Below, piece by piece: positions 44,704 to 55,740 of a stretch of DNA of 62,000 nucleotides. The stretch is from contig NC_081408.1 in the NCBI RefSeq assembly GCF_030272615.1, forward strand, positions 615,100,476-615,162,475, written 5' to 3'. The notes beneath the pieces are model-generated. The model was given only the letters and a program-made list of their open reading frames with translations, searched no databases and had not been told where the DNA came from. Within the stretch, counting starts at the first letter, position 1. Every line of letters starts with the position of its first letter. The stretch comes from Cryptomeria japonica. Its lineage: Eukaryota > Streptophyta > Pinopsida > Cupressales > Cupressaceae. Both the position numbers and the translations under genes were made by a program.

Positions 44704-45436
44704 TGTAGTCACATAAATGTGTCCACTTAAATAAATGAATATTTAGTATTTATTTGATTACTTAACCATTAGTCAACAGTTAATTAAATTAATATTTAAT
44801 TAATTCATCCTCAACCTCTTCTTCTATTAACTAAATAAATTATTCAATTTATTTAAATTAATTCATTAAACCACACTCTAACAACTAATTAAATAAATAA
44901 AGCATATTTGTTTAATTTAACCCCTTTCCTCATTTAAATAAATATATAAATATTTATTTAAATCTCTAAAGTCCCCCCCACTTGCATTCTCCTACAAATG
45001 CAAGTTGCACCTATTTTTTTGAAATAATGAATTTTATTTTATTTAAAATCCTATTTTCCCTCACCCACCAAACCCACTCGCATCCTAAATCCCCTTCTAG
45101 ATTCTTCTTACCACTTTCTAAATTCTTCTAACCATTCCTAATTAGCATAATCCATTTCCTAAATATTGTCACATTCCTAAGCAACTTGAAGTCACTTCTC
45201 AAAGCGTCAATTTCTTTGAAAAGAATTAAATTCTTTATGTCTTCAACAAGTTAACCCCTAAACTCTTCCAAACCATTAATGGCTCTTACATGACCATTAA
45301 TGGTTAAACTCAACTCACCCATATGGTTAGAAACTTTCCCTCTAATTCAACCCTCATTTGACTCATGGGTCTCTTCAAGCATTTATTGCTTTGACCATGC
45401 TTACCCCCACTAACTCTTGCGCAAGAGTTTATCCAA
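44704..45436 (+). mobile_element. 3' LTR of Tat element 2, 3' truncated
   Basis: It begins TGTAGTCAC, like TGTAGACAC of the element 3 LTR. From about 45093 it matches the 5' LTR. It stops at CAAGAGTTTATCCAAT, where sequence changes to copia C LTR (AAGAAAGTACTAC). About half of the LTR, including the TATA box, is missing. Confidence 0.85.
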
Positions 45437-46103
45437 TAAGAAAGTACTACACAAAATAGCATCTTCATATGCTGGATTCAGTACCGGTGTAATGCTGATA
45501 TGCTTCTACAAAAACCTAGCTTCACCTTCAAATGATGTCTTTGTGTATACCTCTGCTTAATTTCGCATATACCTTCACACAATTCTTCTTTGCATTCCAC
45601 TTTCGATCTTACAAATAAGATCTTACATTTATACCATACCCTAAGACCAATTTTAGTAGGTCGGCTCTACAAGATATTACAATAAAAAATATTTTACATA
45701 CAATATAATATCCGATGCAATAATCGATTGAACATGTTGGCTTAATGCATTTACAACAATAATAAATTATCTTTATAGCATGCCATGCTGATCTGAAAAA
45801 GATAAACCTGTCGGTGTAACCCTAGATAACCCTAGACCTATTTGCCGGTAAAAGCAAATATGCAAATATGAATATACAAATGATTAATTCTTCAAAAAAA
45901 AGTGTCCATATGATGTCTTCGACATTACCAAGTGTCTTCCATATCATTCCAAGTGTTGGTGAACATTATATCCTACCGGTGAACCATATACCAGTAACTG
46001 TGCAATAGTTACTTGCTTGCTGGTGAATGTTGCTGGATCTCCAAAGTGCTAGTGTTTCAGTAGGTGTTGACATCAATGAAAAAACTATACCAAAATACCA
46101 ACA
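45437..46103 (-). mobile_element. 3' LTR of copia C, truncated
   Basis: On the minus strand it begins TGTTGGTATTTTGG at 46103 and follows the copia D LTR for about 667 of 1066 bases. It then joins Tat element 2 LTR at about 45437. The TATA and R regions are partly present; the LTR end with the hairpin is missing. Confidence 0.85.
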
Positions 46104-46118
46104 ATCTCCCCCTTTGGC
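46104..46118 (-). other. polypurine tract, copia C
   Basis: GCCAAAGGGGGAGAT on the minus strand, immediately ahead of the LTR start. Confidence 0.8.
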
Positions 46119-46439
46119 ATTGATGACAACACAAGATGGAAAAACCATCAAAGTGCCAAAACAAAAATGTCAAATACCAAAAAAAACAACAATCTCCTTT
46201 AAACAACAATTTCTCCCCTTGGGAGCAACATGTGTTTATCCAAAGATTTATTTTGAATACCAATCTCTCCTCAAAAGATAATGTGTTTTTCCATAGATAT
46301 CTCTCCCCCTTTGACATCAAATGCGAAAGTTACAAAAATCAAGTTCATACAAAATACCAATCAATTCAATATACCAACTACTCCCCTGAGAAGTAGCTTC
46401 CTCATCAAAGACTGGAGTAAAAAGATTTGTCTTTCAATT

Positions 46440-47191
46440 CTGCTAGTTGATGACAATCATCAACTGTCTAAGTTTCTACCAGTGGTGGTATGACTCCAAT
46501 CTAATCTTTAGTATTCACATAAACCAGTTTTATCTCCTTTTCTTCAACTTTTTCCCTTACAAAATTCAGTTTGATAGAAACATGTTTTGTTTTAGAATGT
46601 AATACTGGATTCTTAGATATATCAATTGCTGCAGTGTTATCACAATATATAGTAATAGGTTCCTTGCATTTTACCTTTATGTCTTTCAACATTTGCTTAA
46701 GCCATAGTACCTATGTACAGTTAGTTGTTGCTGCAACATTTTCTGATTCTGCTGTTGATAAAGATGTACAACTCTGTTTCTTACTCAACCAAGAAACTAA
46801 TCTTCTTCCAAGAAAGAATGCTCCTCCAGTGGTGCTTTTTCTATCATCCACATCTCCTGCCCAATTTGCATCTGTGTATGCACATAGGTCAAAAATTTCA
46901 TCTCTAGGATACCATAATGCAAGATTTGTTGTGCCTTGTAAGTAACGGAAAATCCTTTTAACTGCTGATTCATGATTTTCCCTAGGATTACTTTGAAATC
47001 TAGAAACAATATATACTGCATTCATAATATCAAGCCTGGTTTGTGTCAAATACAGTAAACCTCCTATCATAGATTTGTATCTAGTTGGATTAATAGGTGT
47101 AGATTCATCCCTTTGAGATGGTTTGTCATTTGCAGTCATAGGCGTGCTTACCGGTTTAGAGTTCTCCATCCCAAATTTATTTAGTAATTCT
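46440..47191 (-). pseudogene. pol: RT end and RNase H of copia C
   Basis: It reads [18 protein letters not shown] at the copia D border, then [54 protein letters not shown] and [17 protein letters not shown]. Further on are CDNTAAIDISKNPVLHSKTK and REKVEEKEIKLVYVNTKD. It matches copia D closely. A TAG before the last RNase H segment and a stop near 46501 break it. The acidic residues of RNase H are visible. Confidence 0.82.
47187..47191. repeat. left target-site duplication of copia D
   Basis: ATTCT, repeated exactly at 53880-53884. Five bases is the usual length for copia insertions. Confidence 0.92.
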
Positions 47192-47660
47192 TGTTGGTAT
47201 TTTGGTATGGTTTTGTCATTGATGTCAACACCTACTGAAACACTAGCACTTTGGAGATCCAACAACATTTACCAGCAAGCAAGTAACTATTGTGCAGTTA
47301 CTGGTATATGGTCCACCGACAAGATATAATGTTCACCGGTACCTGGAATGATATTGAAGACACTTGATAATGTTAAAGACATCATATGGACACTTTGTTT
47401 TGAAGAATTGATCATTGGTATATTCATATTTGCATATTTTCTTTTACCGGCAAATAGGTCTAGGGTTATCTAGGGTTACACTGGCATGTTTATCTTTTCC
47501 AGATCAGCATGACACGCTATGAAGATGATTTATTATTGTTGAAAATGCATTAAGCCGACATTGTTAATTGGTTATTGCATCGAATATTATATTGTATGTA
47601 AAATGTTTTTATTGTAATATCTTGTAGAGCCGACCTACTAAAATTGGTCTTAGGTTATGC

Positions 47661-47668
47661 TATAAATA
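47661..47668 (+). promoter_or_regulatory. TATA box in copia D 5' LTR
   Basis: TATAAATA; the 3' LTR keeps it at 53284-53291. It is the likely promoter of the genomic RNA. Confidence 0.65.
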
Positions 47669-48206
47669 TAAGATCTTAATTGTAAGATCAAATGTGGAAT
47701 GCAAAAAAGAATTGTGTGAAAGTATATGCGAGATTAAGTAGAGGTATACATGAAGACATCATTTGAAGGTGAAGCTAGGTTTTTGTAGAAGCATATCAGC
47801 ATTACACCAGTACTGAATCCAGCATATGAAAATGCTATTTTGTGCAGTACATTCTTATTGGATTTAACCATCCAACTATAGTCAGTGTGACTCCCATTTT
47901 GTGATTGAGCAGTGAGCTCTAGGCTGTTGGCCTTTCTGCATGTGCAGACCCCATTTATGTACACTTACTATCTACAGTAGTATCATCTGATTGTGGGTAA
48001 GGTTTCCCACCATGGTTTTTCCCCTTACAGGGTTTCCACGTACAAAATATTGGTGTTATGTGTTGTCGATGACTCTATGTTTATGTTTCATGCATTAATC
48101 TCTACCGGTATAGCAATTTACTGTTAACACTGTCTACTAGCACACTTAACTGGTTTACCGGTATTAAGCATTACGTTGGTTAATTGGTTTTTGGTTTAAA
48201 TTCATT

Positions 48207-48244
48207 AGACAACTAAATCACCCCCCCCCCCCTCTCAGTTGTCT
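48207..48244 (+). other. LTR-end hairpin with C-rich loop, copia D
   Basis: AGACAACT (48207-48214) and AGTTGTCT (48237-48244) pair perfectly around a loop with a run of C and CTCTC. The 3' LTR copy is at 53831-53866. It lies 13 bases before the LTR end and 16 before the PBS. Confidence 0.7.
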
Positions 48245-48259
48245 CCGGGACCTAACAAT

Positions 48260-48271
48260 TGGTATCAGAGC
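48260..48271 (+). other. primer binding site, copia D
   Basis: TGGTATCAGAGC, the standard site complementary to initiator tRNA-Met, two bases after the LTR end. Confidence 0.92.
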
Positions 48272-48313
48272 CTAGTCCTCTTTTGCAAAAGTTTAACAAC
48301 TTGAGGAGATCCA

Positions 48314-49400
48314 ATGTCTACTAATTATTTCAGGAAGGACAATCCTAAACTTGATGGAACCAACTATGGGATATGGAAGATCATGATGGAGACACATCTG
48401 AATTACATCAGTAAAGACATCTAGGAAGTTACAAAGAATGGTTATACTACTGCTGTAGCTGGTCAGACTGCTCCAACTACCTTAGCTAAAGATGAAGAGA
48501 ATGATTGCAAAGCAAGAGAAACACTTTTGAGCGCATTATCATATCAGTAAATCATGGGATTATCAAAAAGGTCTACTGCTAAAGCTATTTGGGATCATTT
48601 GGAAACACTAAATGAAGGAGATTCCACAGTCAAGATTGCAAAACTTGAAAGCTTCCGAGTCAGGTATGAACATCTGAAAAATAGAAGAAGATGAAAGGAT
48701 TTCTGCTTTTATGGAAAGAGTAAATGAAATTGTTTTGGGTATTAAATGTTGTGGAGGAACCTTGAGTGAGGATGAAATTATTTCAAAAATCTTAAGAGGA
48801 TTGCCACTGACATATAAAATGAAGGTTACTACTATAAATGAGTTGAGAACAATGCCTAATACATCAGTAACTAGGGATACATTGATTGGAAAATTTTCAG
48901 CCTTTGAAATTGAGGAATTTGGTTCTATTGCTACTATAAAAAGTGATTTGGCCTTTAAAGAATCAACATCATCTACTCCATCATTTGACAAATCAGATTG
49001 GAAAGCCTTTTATGCAAGAGAACTTGAAGAAACTAGGAAGGAGAATGAAGAGCTTGAAGAACTTGAAGCACTATTTGCAAGAAAAATGCCAAAAGGTCCA
49101 GTTGGAAGTAAGTATGAAGGTAAAGCACCCTTTAAATGTTTTAACTGCAATAAGATTGGTCATATGGCTTTGAGATGCCCTGATAGACATGCTAGACTAA
49201 GAGAGGAAGCTAGAAGAACATACAAGCCTAATCCTGAATATCAGAGATACAGATTTAAGAAGAACAAAGACAAATCCTATTACATTGTTGATGAAGGTGT
49301 GACTGATGATTCTGATGAGGATCCAACAGACAATGGATGGATTTTTGTTGCTATAATAGAAGATCAACTGACACCTACTGCTCAACCGGTAGAACAAGCC
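48314..49400 (+). pseudogene. gag: Gag of copia D
   Basis: The ATG at 48314 starts MSTNYFRKDNPKLDGTNYGI, the usual copia Gag beginning, 42 bases after the PBS. Stops at 48422 and about 48549 and a frameshift near 48675 interrupt it. It then reads FMERVNEIVLGIKCCGGTLS and KILRGLPLTYKMKVTTINEL, followed by an intact zinc knuckle CFNCNKIGHMALRC (49137-49178). Gag would form the particle and bind the RNA. Confidence 0.85.
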
Positions 49401-49770
49401 CTAGCAGCCAAAGTTGAAGCAAAGGATGAATGGATCATTGACTCAGGATGCTCACATCACATGACAGGAGACAAAGGTAAATTATTGAACTTTCAAGAAT
49501 ACAATGGAGGTTTAGTAAGATTTGGAGATGACAAAGCCTGTTCAATCAAAGGTAAGGGTTCAATATCTCTTGATGGTAAGCATAACACTGACAATGTCTA
49601 CTATGTTGAAGGATTAAAGCATAATCTTTTAAGTGTTGGTCAATTAGTTGAGAAAGGATTTTAGTTACAATTTAAAAATGGAAAATGCAAAATCATAAAT
49701 AAAATTGGTTTGGAAATTGGAACCGGTAATCAGACTAGAGGTAATATCTTTCATTTGAATAATAGTGAAA
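49401..49770 (+). pseudogene. pol: protease of copia D
   Basis: The active site is DEWIIDSGCSHHMTGDKGK, with D-S-G at 49440-49448. It continues NGGLVRFGDDKACSIKGKG and HNLLSVGQLVEKGF. A TAG at 49662-49664 stands where copia C has Gln. In frame with Gag C-terminus and integrase, it would cleave the polyprotein. Confidence 0.85.
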
Positions 49771-50830
49771 AGGCATGCTTAATTGCACATATAGATGAAA
49801 GTTGGTTATGGCATAAGAGACTATGTCATGTAAACTTTGATTGCATGGTAAAGATAAGTACTTCTAAGGCAGTTAGAGATCTACCTAAAATTGTGAAACC
49901 TCAGAATACAATTTGTAAGGAATGTCAATTTGGAAAACAAGTTAGAGCTAGTTTCAAAAGTATTCCAGAAAAATCCAATAATGTTCTTGATTTGATTCAC
50001 ACTGATTTATGTGGTCCAGCTAGAACTAAAAGCTTACAAGGTGATAGATATTTTATGCTAATTATTGATGATTATTCTAGAATGTGTTGGGTTACTTTTC
50101 TTAGAGAAAAATCAAAAGCACTTGGAAAGTTCAAACTGTTCAAAGCAATGGTTGAGAATGAAACCGGTAAGAAAATCAAATGTTTAAGATCAGATCAAGG
50201 AGGAGAATTGACATCTAAGGACTTTAATACATTCTGTGAAGTGAATGGAATCAGAAGATAGTTATTAGCACCTCAGACACCACAGCAGAATGGAGTTGTT
50301 GAAAGGAAAAATAGAACTATCTTGGATGCAGCAAGAAGTATGTTATCAGAAGCAAATCCACCACATGTGGATTGGAGAGAAGTAGTTAGCATTGCTGTCT
50401 ATACATTCAACAAAGTTCACATCAAAGGTGAAACCGGTAAGACCCCTCATGAACTATGGTTTGGTAATACTCCTACTCTTAAGTATTTCAGAATTTTTGG
50501 AAGTAAATGTTATATTAGAAGAGATGAGTACATTAGCAAATTTGATCCTAGAAGTGATGAAGGAATATTTTTTGGTTATTCATCTAAGAGCAAGGCATAT
50601 ATATGTTTTAATAAGAGATTGCAGAAAATTGTTGAGAGTACAAATGTAAAGATTGATGAACAATTCAGAGGAACTTCAAGGTATATAGACTCTGAACCGG
50701 CAACAGAAATTGTGACAAATGAACCTACACTAAATCCATCAGTACAGAATGAAGATCCAGTTACCCCGGTATAATCAGAGGATTCCACAATAATTGAAGA
50801 ACAACAGCAAACTAAGACACCCCGGTATGT
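49771..50830 (+). pseudogene. pol: integrase of copia D
   Basis: The zinc region has WLWHKRLCHVNFD and CKECQFGKQVRASFKS. The catalytic core shows LIHTDLCGPARTKS, MLIIDDYSRMCWVTFL and CLRSDQGGELTSKDF, then [10 protein letters not shown] with the catalytic Glu. [20 protein letters not shown] and [16 protein letters not shown] mark the C-part. Stops are a TAG at 50259-50261 after GIRR (shared with copia A and C) and a TAA at 50772-50774. Confidence 0.87.
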
Positions 50831-51700
50831 AAGATTGAATCATTTTGAAGATCAGATAATTGGAAACAAATTTAAAGGAGTTATGACAAGAGGAAGATTG
50901 GAAAATGAAGAGGTATGTCTTATTTCTCAAATTGAACCATCATCTATCAATGAGGCATGTGACGATAAATTTTGGATTAAAACTATGGAAGAAGAATTAG
51001 GACAAATTGAGATAAATAATACTTGGACATTAGTTCCCCGGCCTAAAGATAAAAATGTAATTGGAACCAAATGGGTATTTAGAAACAAACTTAATGAAGA
51101 TGGTAAGGTTGTCAGAAATAAAGCAAGACTAGTGTGTAAGGGATATTCTTAGAAAGAAGGAGTTGATTGCAATGAGACCTTTGCACCGGTAGCCAGAATT
51201 GAGGCAGTCAGATTATTCTTGGCTTTTGTAGCTCACAAGGACTACAAAGTTTATCAAATGGATATTAAATGTGCATTTTTGAATGGAGATCTTGAAGAGG
51301 AAGTATATATTGAACAACCTGATGGATTTTATTTGACAGATGACAATGATATGGTTTGCAGGTTAAGAAAAGCTCTGTATGGATTAAAACAAGCCCCAAG
51401 AGCTTGGTATGCAAGGTTGGATAAGTATCTTTTAAAGATTGGTTTTACTAAAGGAAATGCAGATAGCAATTTATATTACAAAATAACTAATGATGACATC
51501 CTGATTATTGAATTATTTGTTGATGATTTAATCTTTGGAGGAGAAGATGGATTATGTAAGGAATTTTCTATTAAAATGCAGCAAGAGTTTGAAATGTCTA
51601 TGATTGGAGAAATAAAATTCTTTTTAGGATTGCAGATTTCACAGACTGATAAAGGTTTATTTTTGAGTCAATCCAAGTACTTGAAAGAATTACTAAAGAA
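50831..51700 (+). pseudogene. pol: reverse transcriptase of copia D
   Basis: It reads [30 protein letters not shown], a TAG at 51150-51152, then [38 protein letters not shown] and [20 protein letters not shown]. The catalytic FVDD is at 51516-51527, followed by [18 protein letters not shown]. The catalytic residues are present. The copia C insertion site corresponds to about 51690. Confidence 0.88.
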
Positions 51701-52469
51701 ATTTGGGATGGAGAACTCTAAACCGGTAAGCACACCTATGACTACAAATGACAAATTATCTAAAAGGGATGAATCTACACCTGTTAAACCAACTAGACAC
51801 AAATATATGATAGGAGGTTTACTATATTTAACACAAACCAGGCCTCACATTATGAATGCAATATGTATTGTTTCTAGATTTCAAAGTAATCCTAAGGAAA
51901 ATCATGAATCAGCAGTAAAAAGGATTTTCCAGTACTTACAAGGCACAACAAATCTTGGATTATGGTATCCTAGAGATGAAAACTTTGACCTATGTGCATA
52001 CATAGATGCAAATTGGGCAGGAGATGTGGATGATAGAAAAAGCACCACTGGAGGAGCATTCTTTCTTAGAAAAATATTAGTTTCTTGGTTGAGTAAGAAA
52101 CAGAGTTGTACATCTTTATCAACAACATAAGTAGAATATGTTGCAGCAACAACTAACTGTACACAGGTACTATGGCTTAAGCAAATGTTGAAAGACATAA
52201 AGGTAAAATGCAAGGAACCCATTACTATATATTGTGATAACACTACAACAATTGATATATCTACGAATTCGGTATTACATTCTAAAACAAAACATGTTTC
52301 TATCAAACTGAATTTTCTAAGGGAAAAAGTTGAAGAAAAAGAGATAAAACTGGTTTATGTGAATACTAAAGAACAACTTGCAGATATTTTCACAAAACCT
52401 TTGCCTAAGGAGACCTTTGAATATCTTAGAGATCAGCTTGGAGTCATACCACCACTGGTAGAGACTTAG
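51701..52469 (+). pseudogene. pol: RNase H and pol end of copia D
   Basis: [20 protein letters not shown] leads into [39 protein letters not shown] and a TAA at 52128-52130. The C-part reads VEYVAATTNCTQVLWLKQML, CDNTTTIDISTNSVLHSKTK and QLADIFTKPLPKETFEYL, ending PPLVET at 52469. Pol then stops about 330 bases before the PPT. Confidence 0.87.
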
Positions 52470-52799
52470 ACAATTAATGATTGTCATCAACCGACAGAAT
52501 AGAAAGACAAATCTTTTACTCCGGTCTTTGATGAGGAAGCTACTTCTCAGGGGGAGTAGTTGGTATTTTGTATGAACTTCATTTTTGTAACTTTGGCATT
52601 TGATGTCAAAGGGGGAGAGATATCTATGGAAAAATAGATTATCTTTTGAGGAGAGATTAGTATTAAAGATTAATCTTTGGATAAACACATGTTGCTCCTA
52701 GGGGGAGAAATTGTTGCTTAAAGGAGATTGTTGGTTTTCGGTATTTGGCATTTCTGTTTTGGCACTTTGATGGTTTTTCCATCTTGTGTTGCCATCAAT

Positions 52800-52814
52800 T
52801 CCAAAGGGGGAGAT
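52800..52814 (+). other. polypurine tract, copia D
   Basis: TCCAAAGGGGGAGAT lies directly ahead of the 3' LTR. Similar purine runs (GGGGGAG) recur at 52550, 52612 and 52700 in the region after pol. Confidence 0.8.
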
Positions 52815-53879
52815 TGTTGGTATTTTGGTATGGTTTTGTCATTGATGTCAACACCTACTAAAACACTAGCACTTTGGAGATCCGGCAACATTCACCGACA
52901 AACAAATAACTAATGCGCAATTACTGGTATATGGTTCACCGACAGGATATAATGTTCACCGGTACCTGGAATGATATGGAAGACACTTGATAATGTCAAA
53001 GACATCATGTGGACACTTTTTTTTGAATGATTGATCATTGGTATATTCATATTTGCATATTTGCTTTTATTGACAAATAGGTCTAGGGTTATCTAGGGTT
53101 ACACCGACAGGTTTATCTTTTTCAGATCAACATGGCACACTATGAAGATGATTTATTATTGTTGTAAATGCATTAAGATGACATGTTTAATCAGTTATTG
53201 CATTGGATATTATATTGTATGTAAAATATTTTTATTGTAATATCTTGTAGAGCCAAACTACTAAAATTGGTCTTAGGTTATGGTATAAATATAAGATCTT
53301 AATTGTAAGATCAAATGTGGAATGCAAAAAAAGAATTGTGTGAAGGTATATGTGAGATTAAGTAGAGGTATACATGAAGACATCATTTGAAGGTGAATCT
53401 AGGTTTTTGTAAAAGCATATCAGCATTACACCGGTACTGAATCCAGCATATGAAGATGCTATTTTGTGCAGTACATTCTTATTGGATTTAACCATCCAAC
53501 TGTAGTCAGTGTGACTCCCATTTTGTGATTGAGCAGTGAGCTCTAGGCTATTGGCCTTTCTGCATGTGTAGACCCCATTTATGTACACTTACTATCTGCA
53601 GTAGCATCTTCTGATTGTGGGTAAGGTTTCCCACTGTGGTTTTTCCTCTTATAGGGTTTCCATGTACAAAATATTGGTGTTATGTGTTGTGGATGACTCT
53701 ATGATTATGTTTCATGCATTAATCTCTACTAGTATAGAAATTTACTATTAACACTCTCTACCTGCACACTTAACTGGTTTACCAATATTAAGCATTAAGT
53801 TGGTTAATTGGATTTTGGTTTAAATTTATTAGACAACCGATTCAACCCCCCCCCTCTCAGTTGTCTCTGAGACCTAACA
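52815..53879 (+). mobile_element. 3' LTR of copia D
   Basis: TGTTGGTATTTTGG to GACCTAACA, 1065 bp, the partner of 47192-48257. The right target duplication ATTCT follows at 53880-53884. The hairpin arms are AGACAACCGA and TCAGTTGTCT with one mismatch. Confidence 0.93.
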
Positions 53880-54640
53880 ATTCTTTCAAGTACTTGGATT
53901 GACTCAAAAATATACCTTTATCAGTATGTGAAATCTGCAATCCTAAAAAGAATTTTATTTCTCCAATCATAGACATTTCAAATTCTTGTTGCATTTTAGT
54001 AGAAAATTCCTTACATAAACCATCTTCTCCTCCAAAGATTATATCATCAACAATACTTCAATAATCAAGATGTCATCATTAGTTGTTTTGTAATATAAAT
54101 TGCTATCTGCATTTCCTTTAGTAAAACCAATCTTTAAAAGATACTTATCCAACCTTGCATACCAAGCTCTTGGGGCTTGTTTCAATCCATACAGAGTTTT
54201 TCTTAACCTGCAAACCATATCTTTGTCATTTATTAAAGAAAATCCATCATGTTGTTCAATATATACTTCTTCTTCAAGATGTCCATTCAAAAATGCACAT
54301 TTAATATCCATTTGATAAACTTTGTAGTCCTTCTGAGCTGCCAAAGCCAAGAATAATCTGACGGCCTCAATTCTGGCTACCGGTGCAAAGGTTTCATTGT
54401 AATCAACTCCTTCTTTCTGAGAATATCCCTTACACACTAGTCTTGCTTTATTTCTGACAACCTTACCATCTTCATTAAGTTTGTTTCTAAATACCGATTT
54501 GGTTCCAATTACATTTTTATCTTTAGGCTGGGGAACTAATGTCCAAGTATTATTTTTCTCAATTTGTCCTAATTCTTCTTCCATAGCTTTAATCCAAAAT
54601 TTATCTTCACATGCCTCATTGATAGATGATGGTTCAATTT
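53880..54640 (-). pseudogene. pol: reverse transcriptase of copia C, N-terminal part
   Basis: Within the 402-codon open stretch (54039-55247) the RT starts [19 protein letters not shown], where W is replaced by [41 protein letters not shown] and [15 protein letters not shown] follow. The frame breaks in the catalytic region (IIEVLLMI instead of ...FVDD) through a small deletion near 54050. The RT end lies beyond copia D, at 47191 and below. Confidence 0.83.
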
Positions 54641-55740
54641 GAGAAATAAGACATACCTCTTCATTTGCCAATCTTCCTCTTGTCATAACTCCTTTAAATT
54701 TGTTTCCAATTATCTGATCTTCAAAATGATTCAATCTTACATACCGGGGTGTCTTAGTTTGCTGTTGTTCTTCAATTATTGTGGAATCCTCTGATGATAC
54801 CGGGGTAACTGGATCTTCATTCTGTACCGGTGGATTTAGTGTAGGTTCATTTGTCACAATTTCTGTTGCCGGTTCAGAGTCTATATACCTTGAAGTTCCT
54901 CTGAATTGTTCATCAATCTTTACATTTGTACTCTCAACAATTTTCTGCAATCTCTTATTAAAACATATATATGCCTTGCTCTTAGATGAATAACCAAAAA
55001 ATATTCCTTCATCACTTCTAAGATCAAATTTGCTAATGTACTCATCTCTTCTAATATAACATTTACTTCCAAAAATTCTGAAATACTTAAGAGTAGGAGT
55101 ATTACCAAACCATAGTTCATGAGGGGTCTTACCGGTTTCACCTTTGATGTGAACTTTGTTGAATGTATAGACAGCAATGCTAACTGCTTCTCTCCAATCC
55201 ACATGTGGTGGATTTGCTTCTGATAACATACTTCTTGCTGCATCCAAGATAGTTCTGTTTTTCCTTTCAACAACTCCATTCTGCTGTGGTGTCCAAGGTG
55301 TTGATAACTATCTTCTGATTCCATTCACTTCACAGAATGTATTAAAGTCCTTAGATGTCAATTCTCCTCCTTGATCTGATCTTAAACATTTGATTTTCTT
55401 ACTGGTTTCATTCTCAACCATTGCTTTGAACAGTTTGAACTTTCCAAGTGCTTTTGATTTTTCTCTGAGAAAAGTAACCCAACACTTTCTAGAATAATCA
55501 TCAATAATTAGCATGAAATATCTATCACCTTGTAAGCTTTTAGTTCTAGCTGGACCACATAAATTAGTGTGAATTAAATCAAGAGCATTATTGGATTTTT
55601 TTGGAATACTTTTCAAACTAGCTCTAACTTGTTTTCCAAATTGACATTCCTTACAAATTGTATTATGAGGTTTCATAATTTTAGGTAGATCTCTAACTGC
55701 CTTAGAATTACTGATTTTTACCATGCAATCAAAGTTTACA
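54641..55740 (-). pseudogene. pol: integrase of copia C
   Basis: Open pieces at 55308-55724 and 54039-55247 read CKECQFGKQVRASLKS, LIHTNLCGPARTKS (catalytic Asp changed to Asn), MLIIDDYSRKCWVTFL and CLRSDQGGELTSKDF. A TAG at 55308-55310 follows GIRR. Then come [18 protein letters not shown] and [17 protein letters not shown]. The TAG lies at the same codon as in copia A and D. Confidence 0.85.

Larger units (their letters stand above)
30181..45436 (+). mobile_element. Ty3/gypsy Tat-lineage LTR retrotransposon, element 2 (decayed)
   Basis: Plus strand: truncated 5' LTR, PBS, leader with a solo copia LTR, pre-gag frame, gag, protease, G-patch-like linker, RT, two RNase H domains, integrase, a 2.2-kb post-pol region, PPT and a truncated 3' LTR. 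It is related to element 1 at protein level but has a different PBS. Shared parts of its two LTRs differ at roughly 6% by eye. Both LTRs have lost their outer ends at junctions with other elements. Confidence 0.9.
45437..47191 (-). mobile_element. copia C, left part (3' half)
   Basis: Minus-strand copia element of the same family as copia D. This part holds a truncated 3' LTR (to 46103), PPT, RNase H and the RT end. It is interrupted at 47191 by copia D and resumes at 53880. Rejoining at the ATTCT duplication gives a continuous RT alignment to copia D. Confidence 0.9.
47192..48257 (+). mobile_element. 5' LTR of copia D
   Basis: It runs from TGTTGGTATTTTGG to GACCTAACA, 1066 bp. TATAAATA is at 47661-47668 and a C-run hairpin at 48207-48244. 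Several ACCGGT palindromes are present (47335, about 48108, about 48156). It is about 92% identical to the 3' LTR by hand count; many differences are C/T or G/A. Confidence 0.93.
47192..53879 (+). mobile_element. Ty1/copia retrotransposon, copia D (complete structure, interrupted frames)
   Basis: 6688 bp with two LTRs, PBS, gag-pol, PPT and a perfect ATTCT duplication. It is inserted in the RT of copia C in the opposite orientation. Pol is one frame from 48711 to 52469 with four internal TAG or TAA codons plus a TAA near the RNase H. Gag has two stops and a frameshift near 48675. The LTRs differ at roughly 80 of 1065 positions by eye. Confidence 0.95.

Noticed and set aside
52317-52688. Minus-strand frame of 123 codons
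   Set aside because: Antisense of the copia D pol end and its post-pol region.
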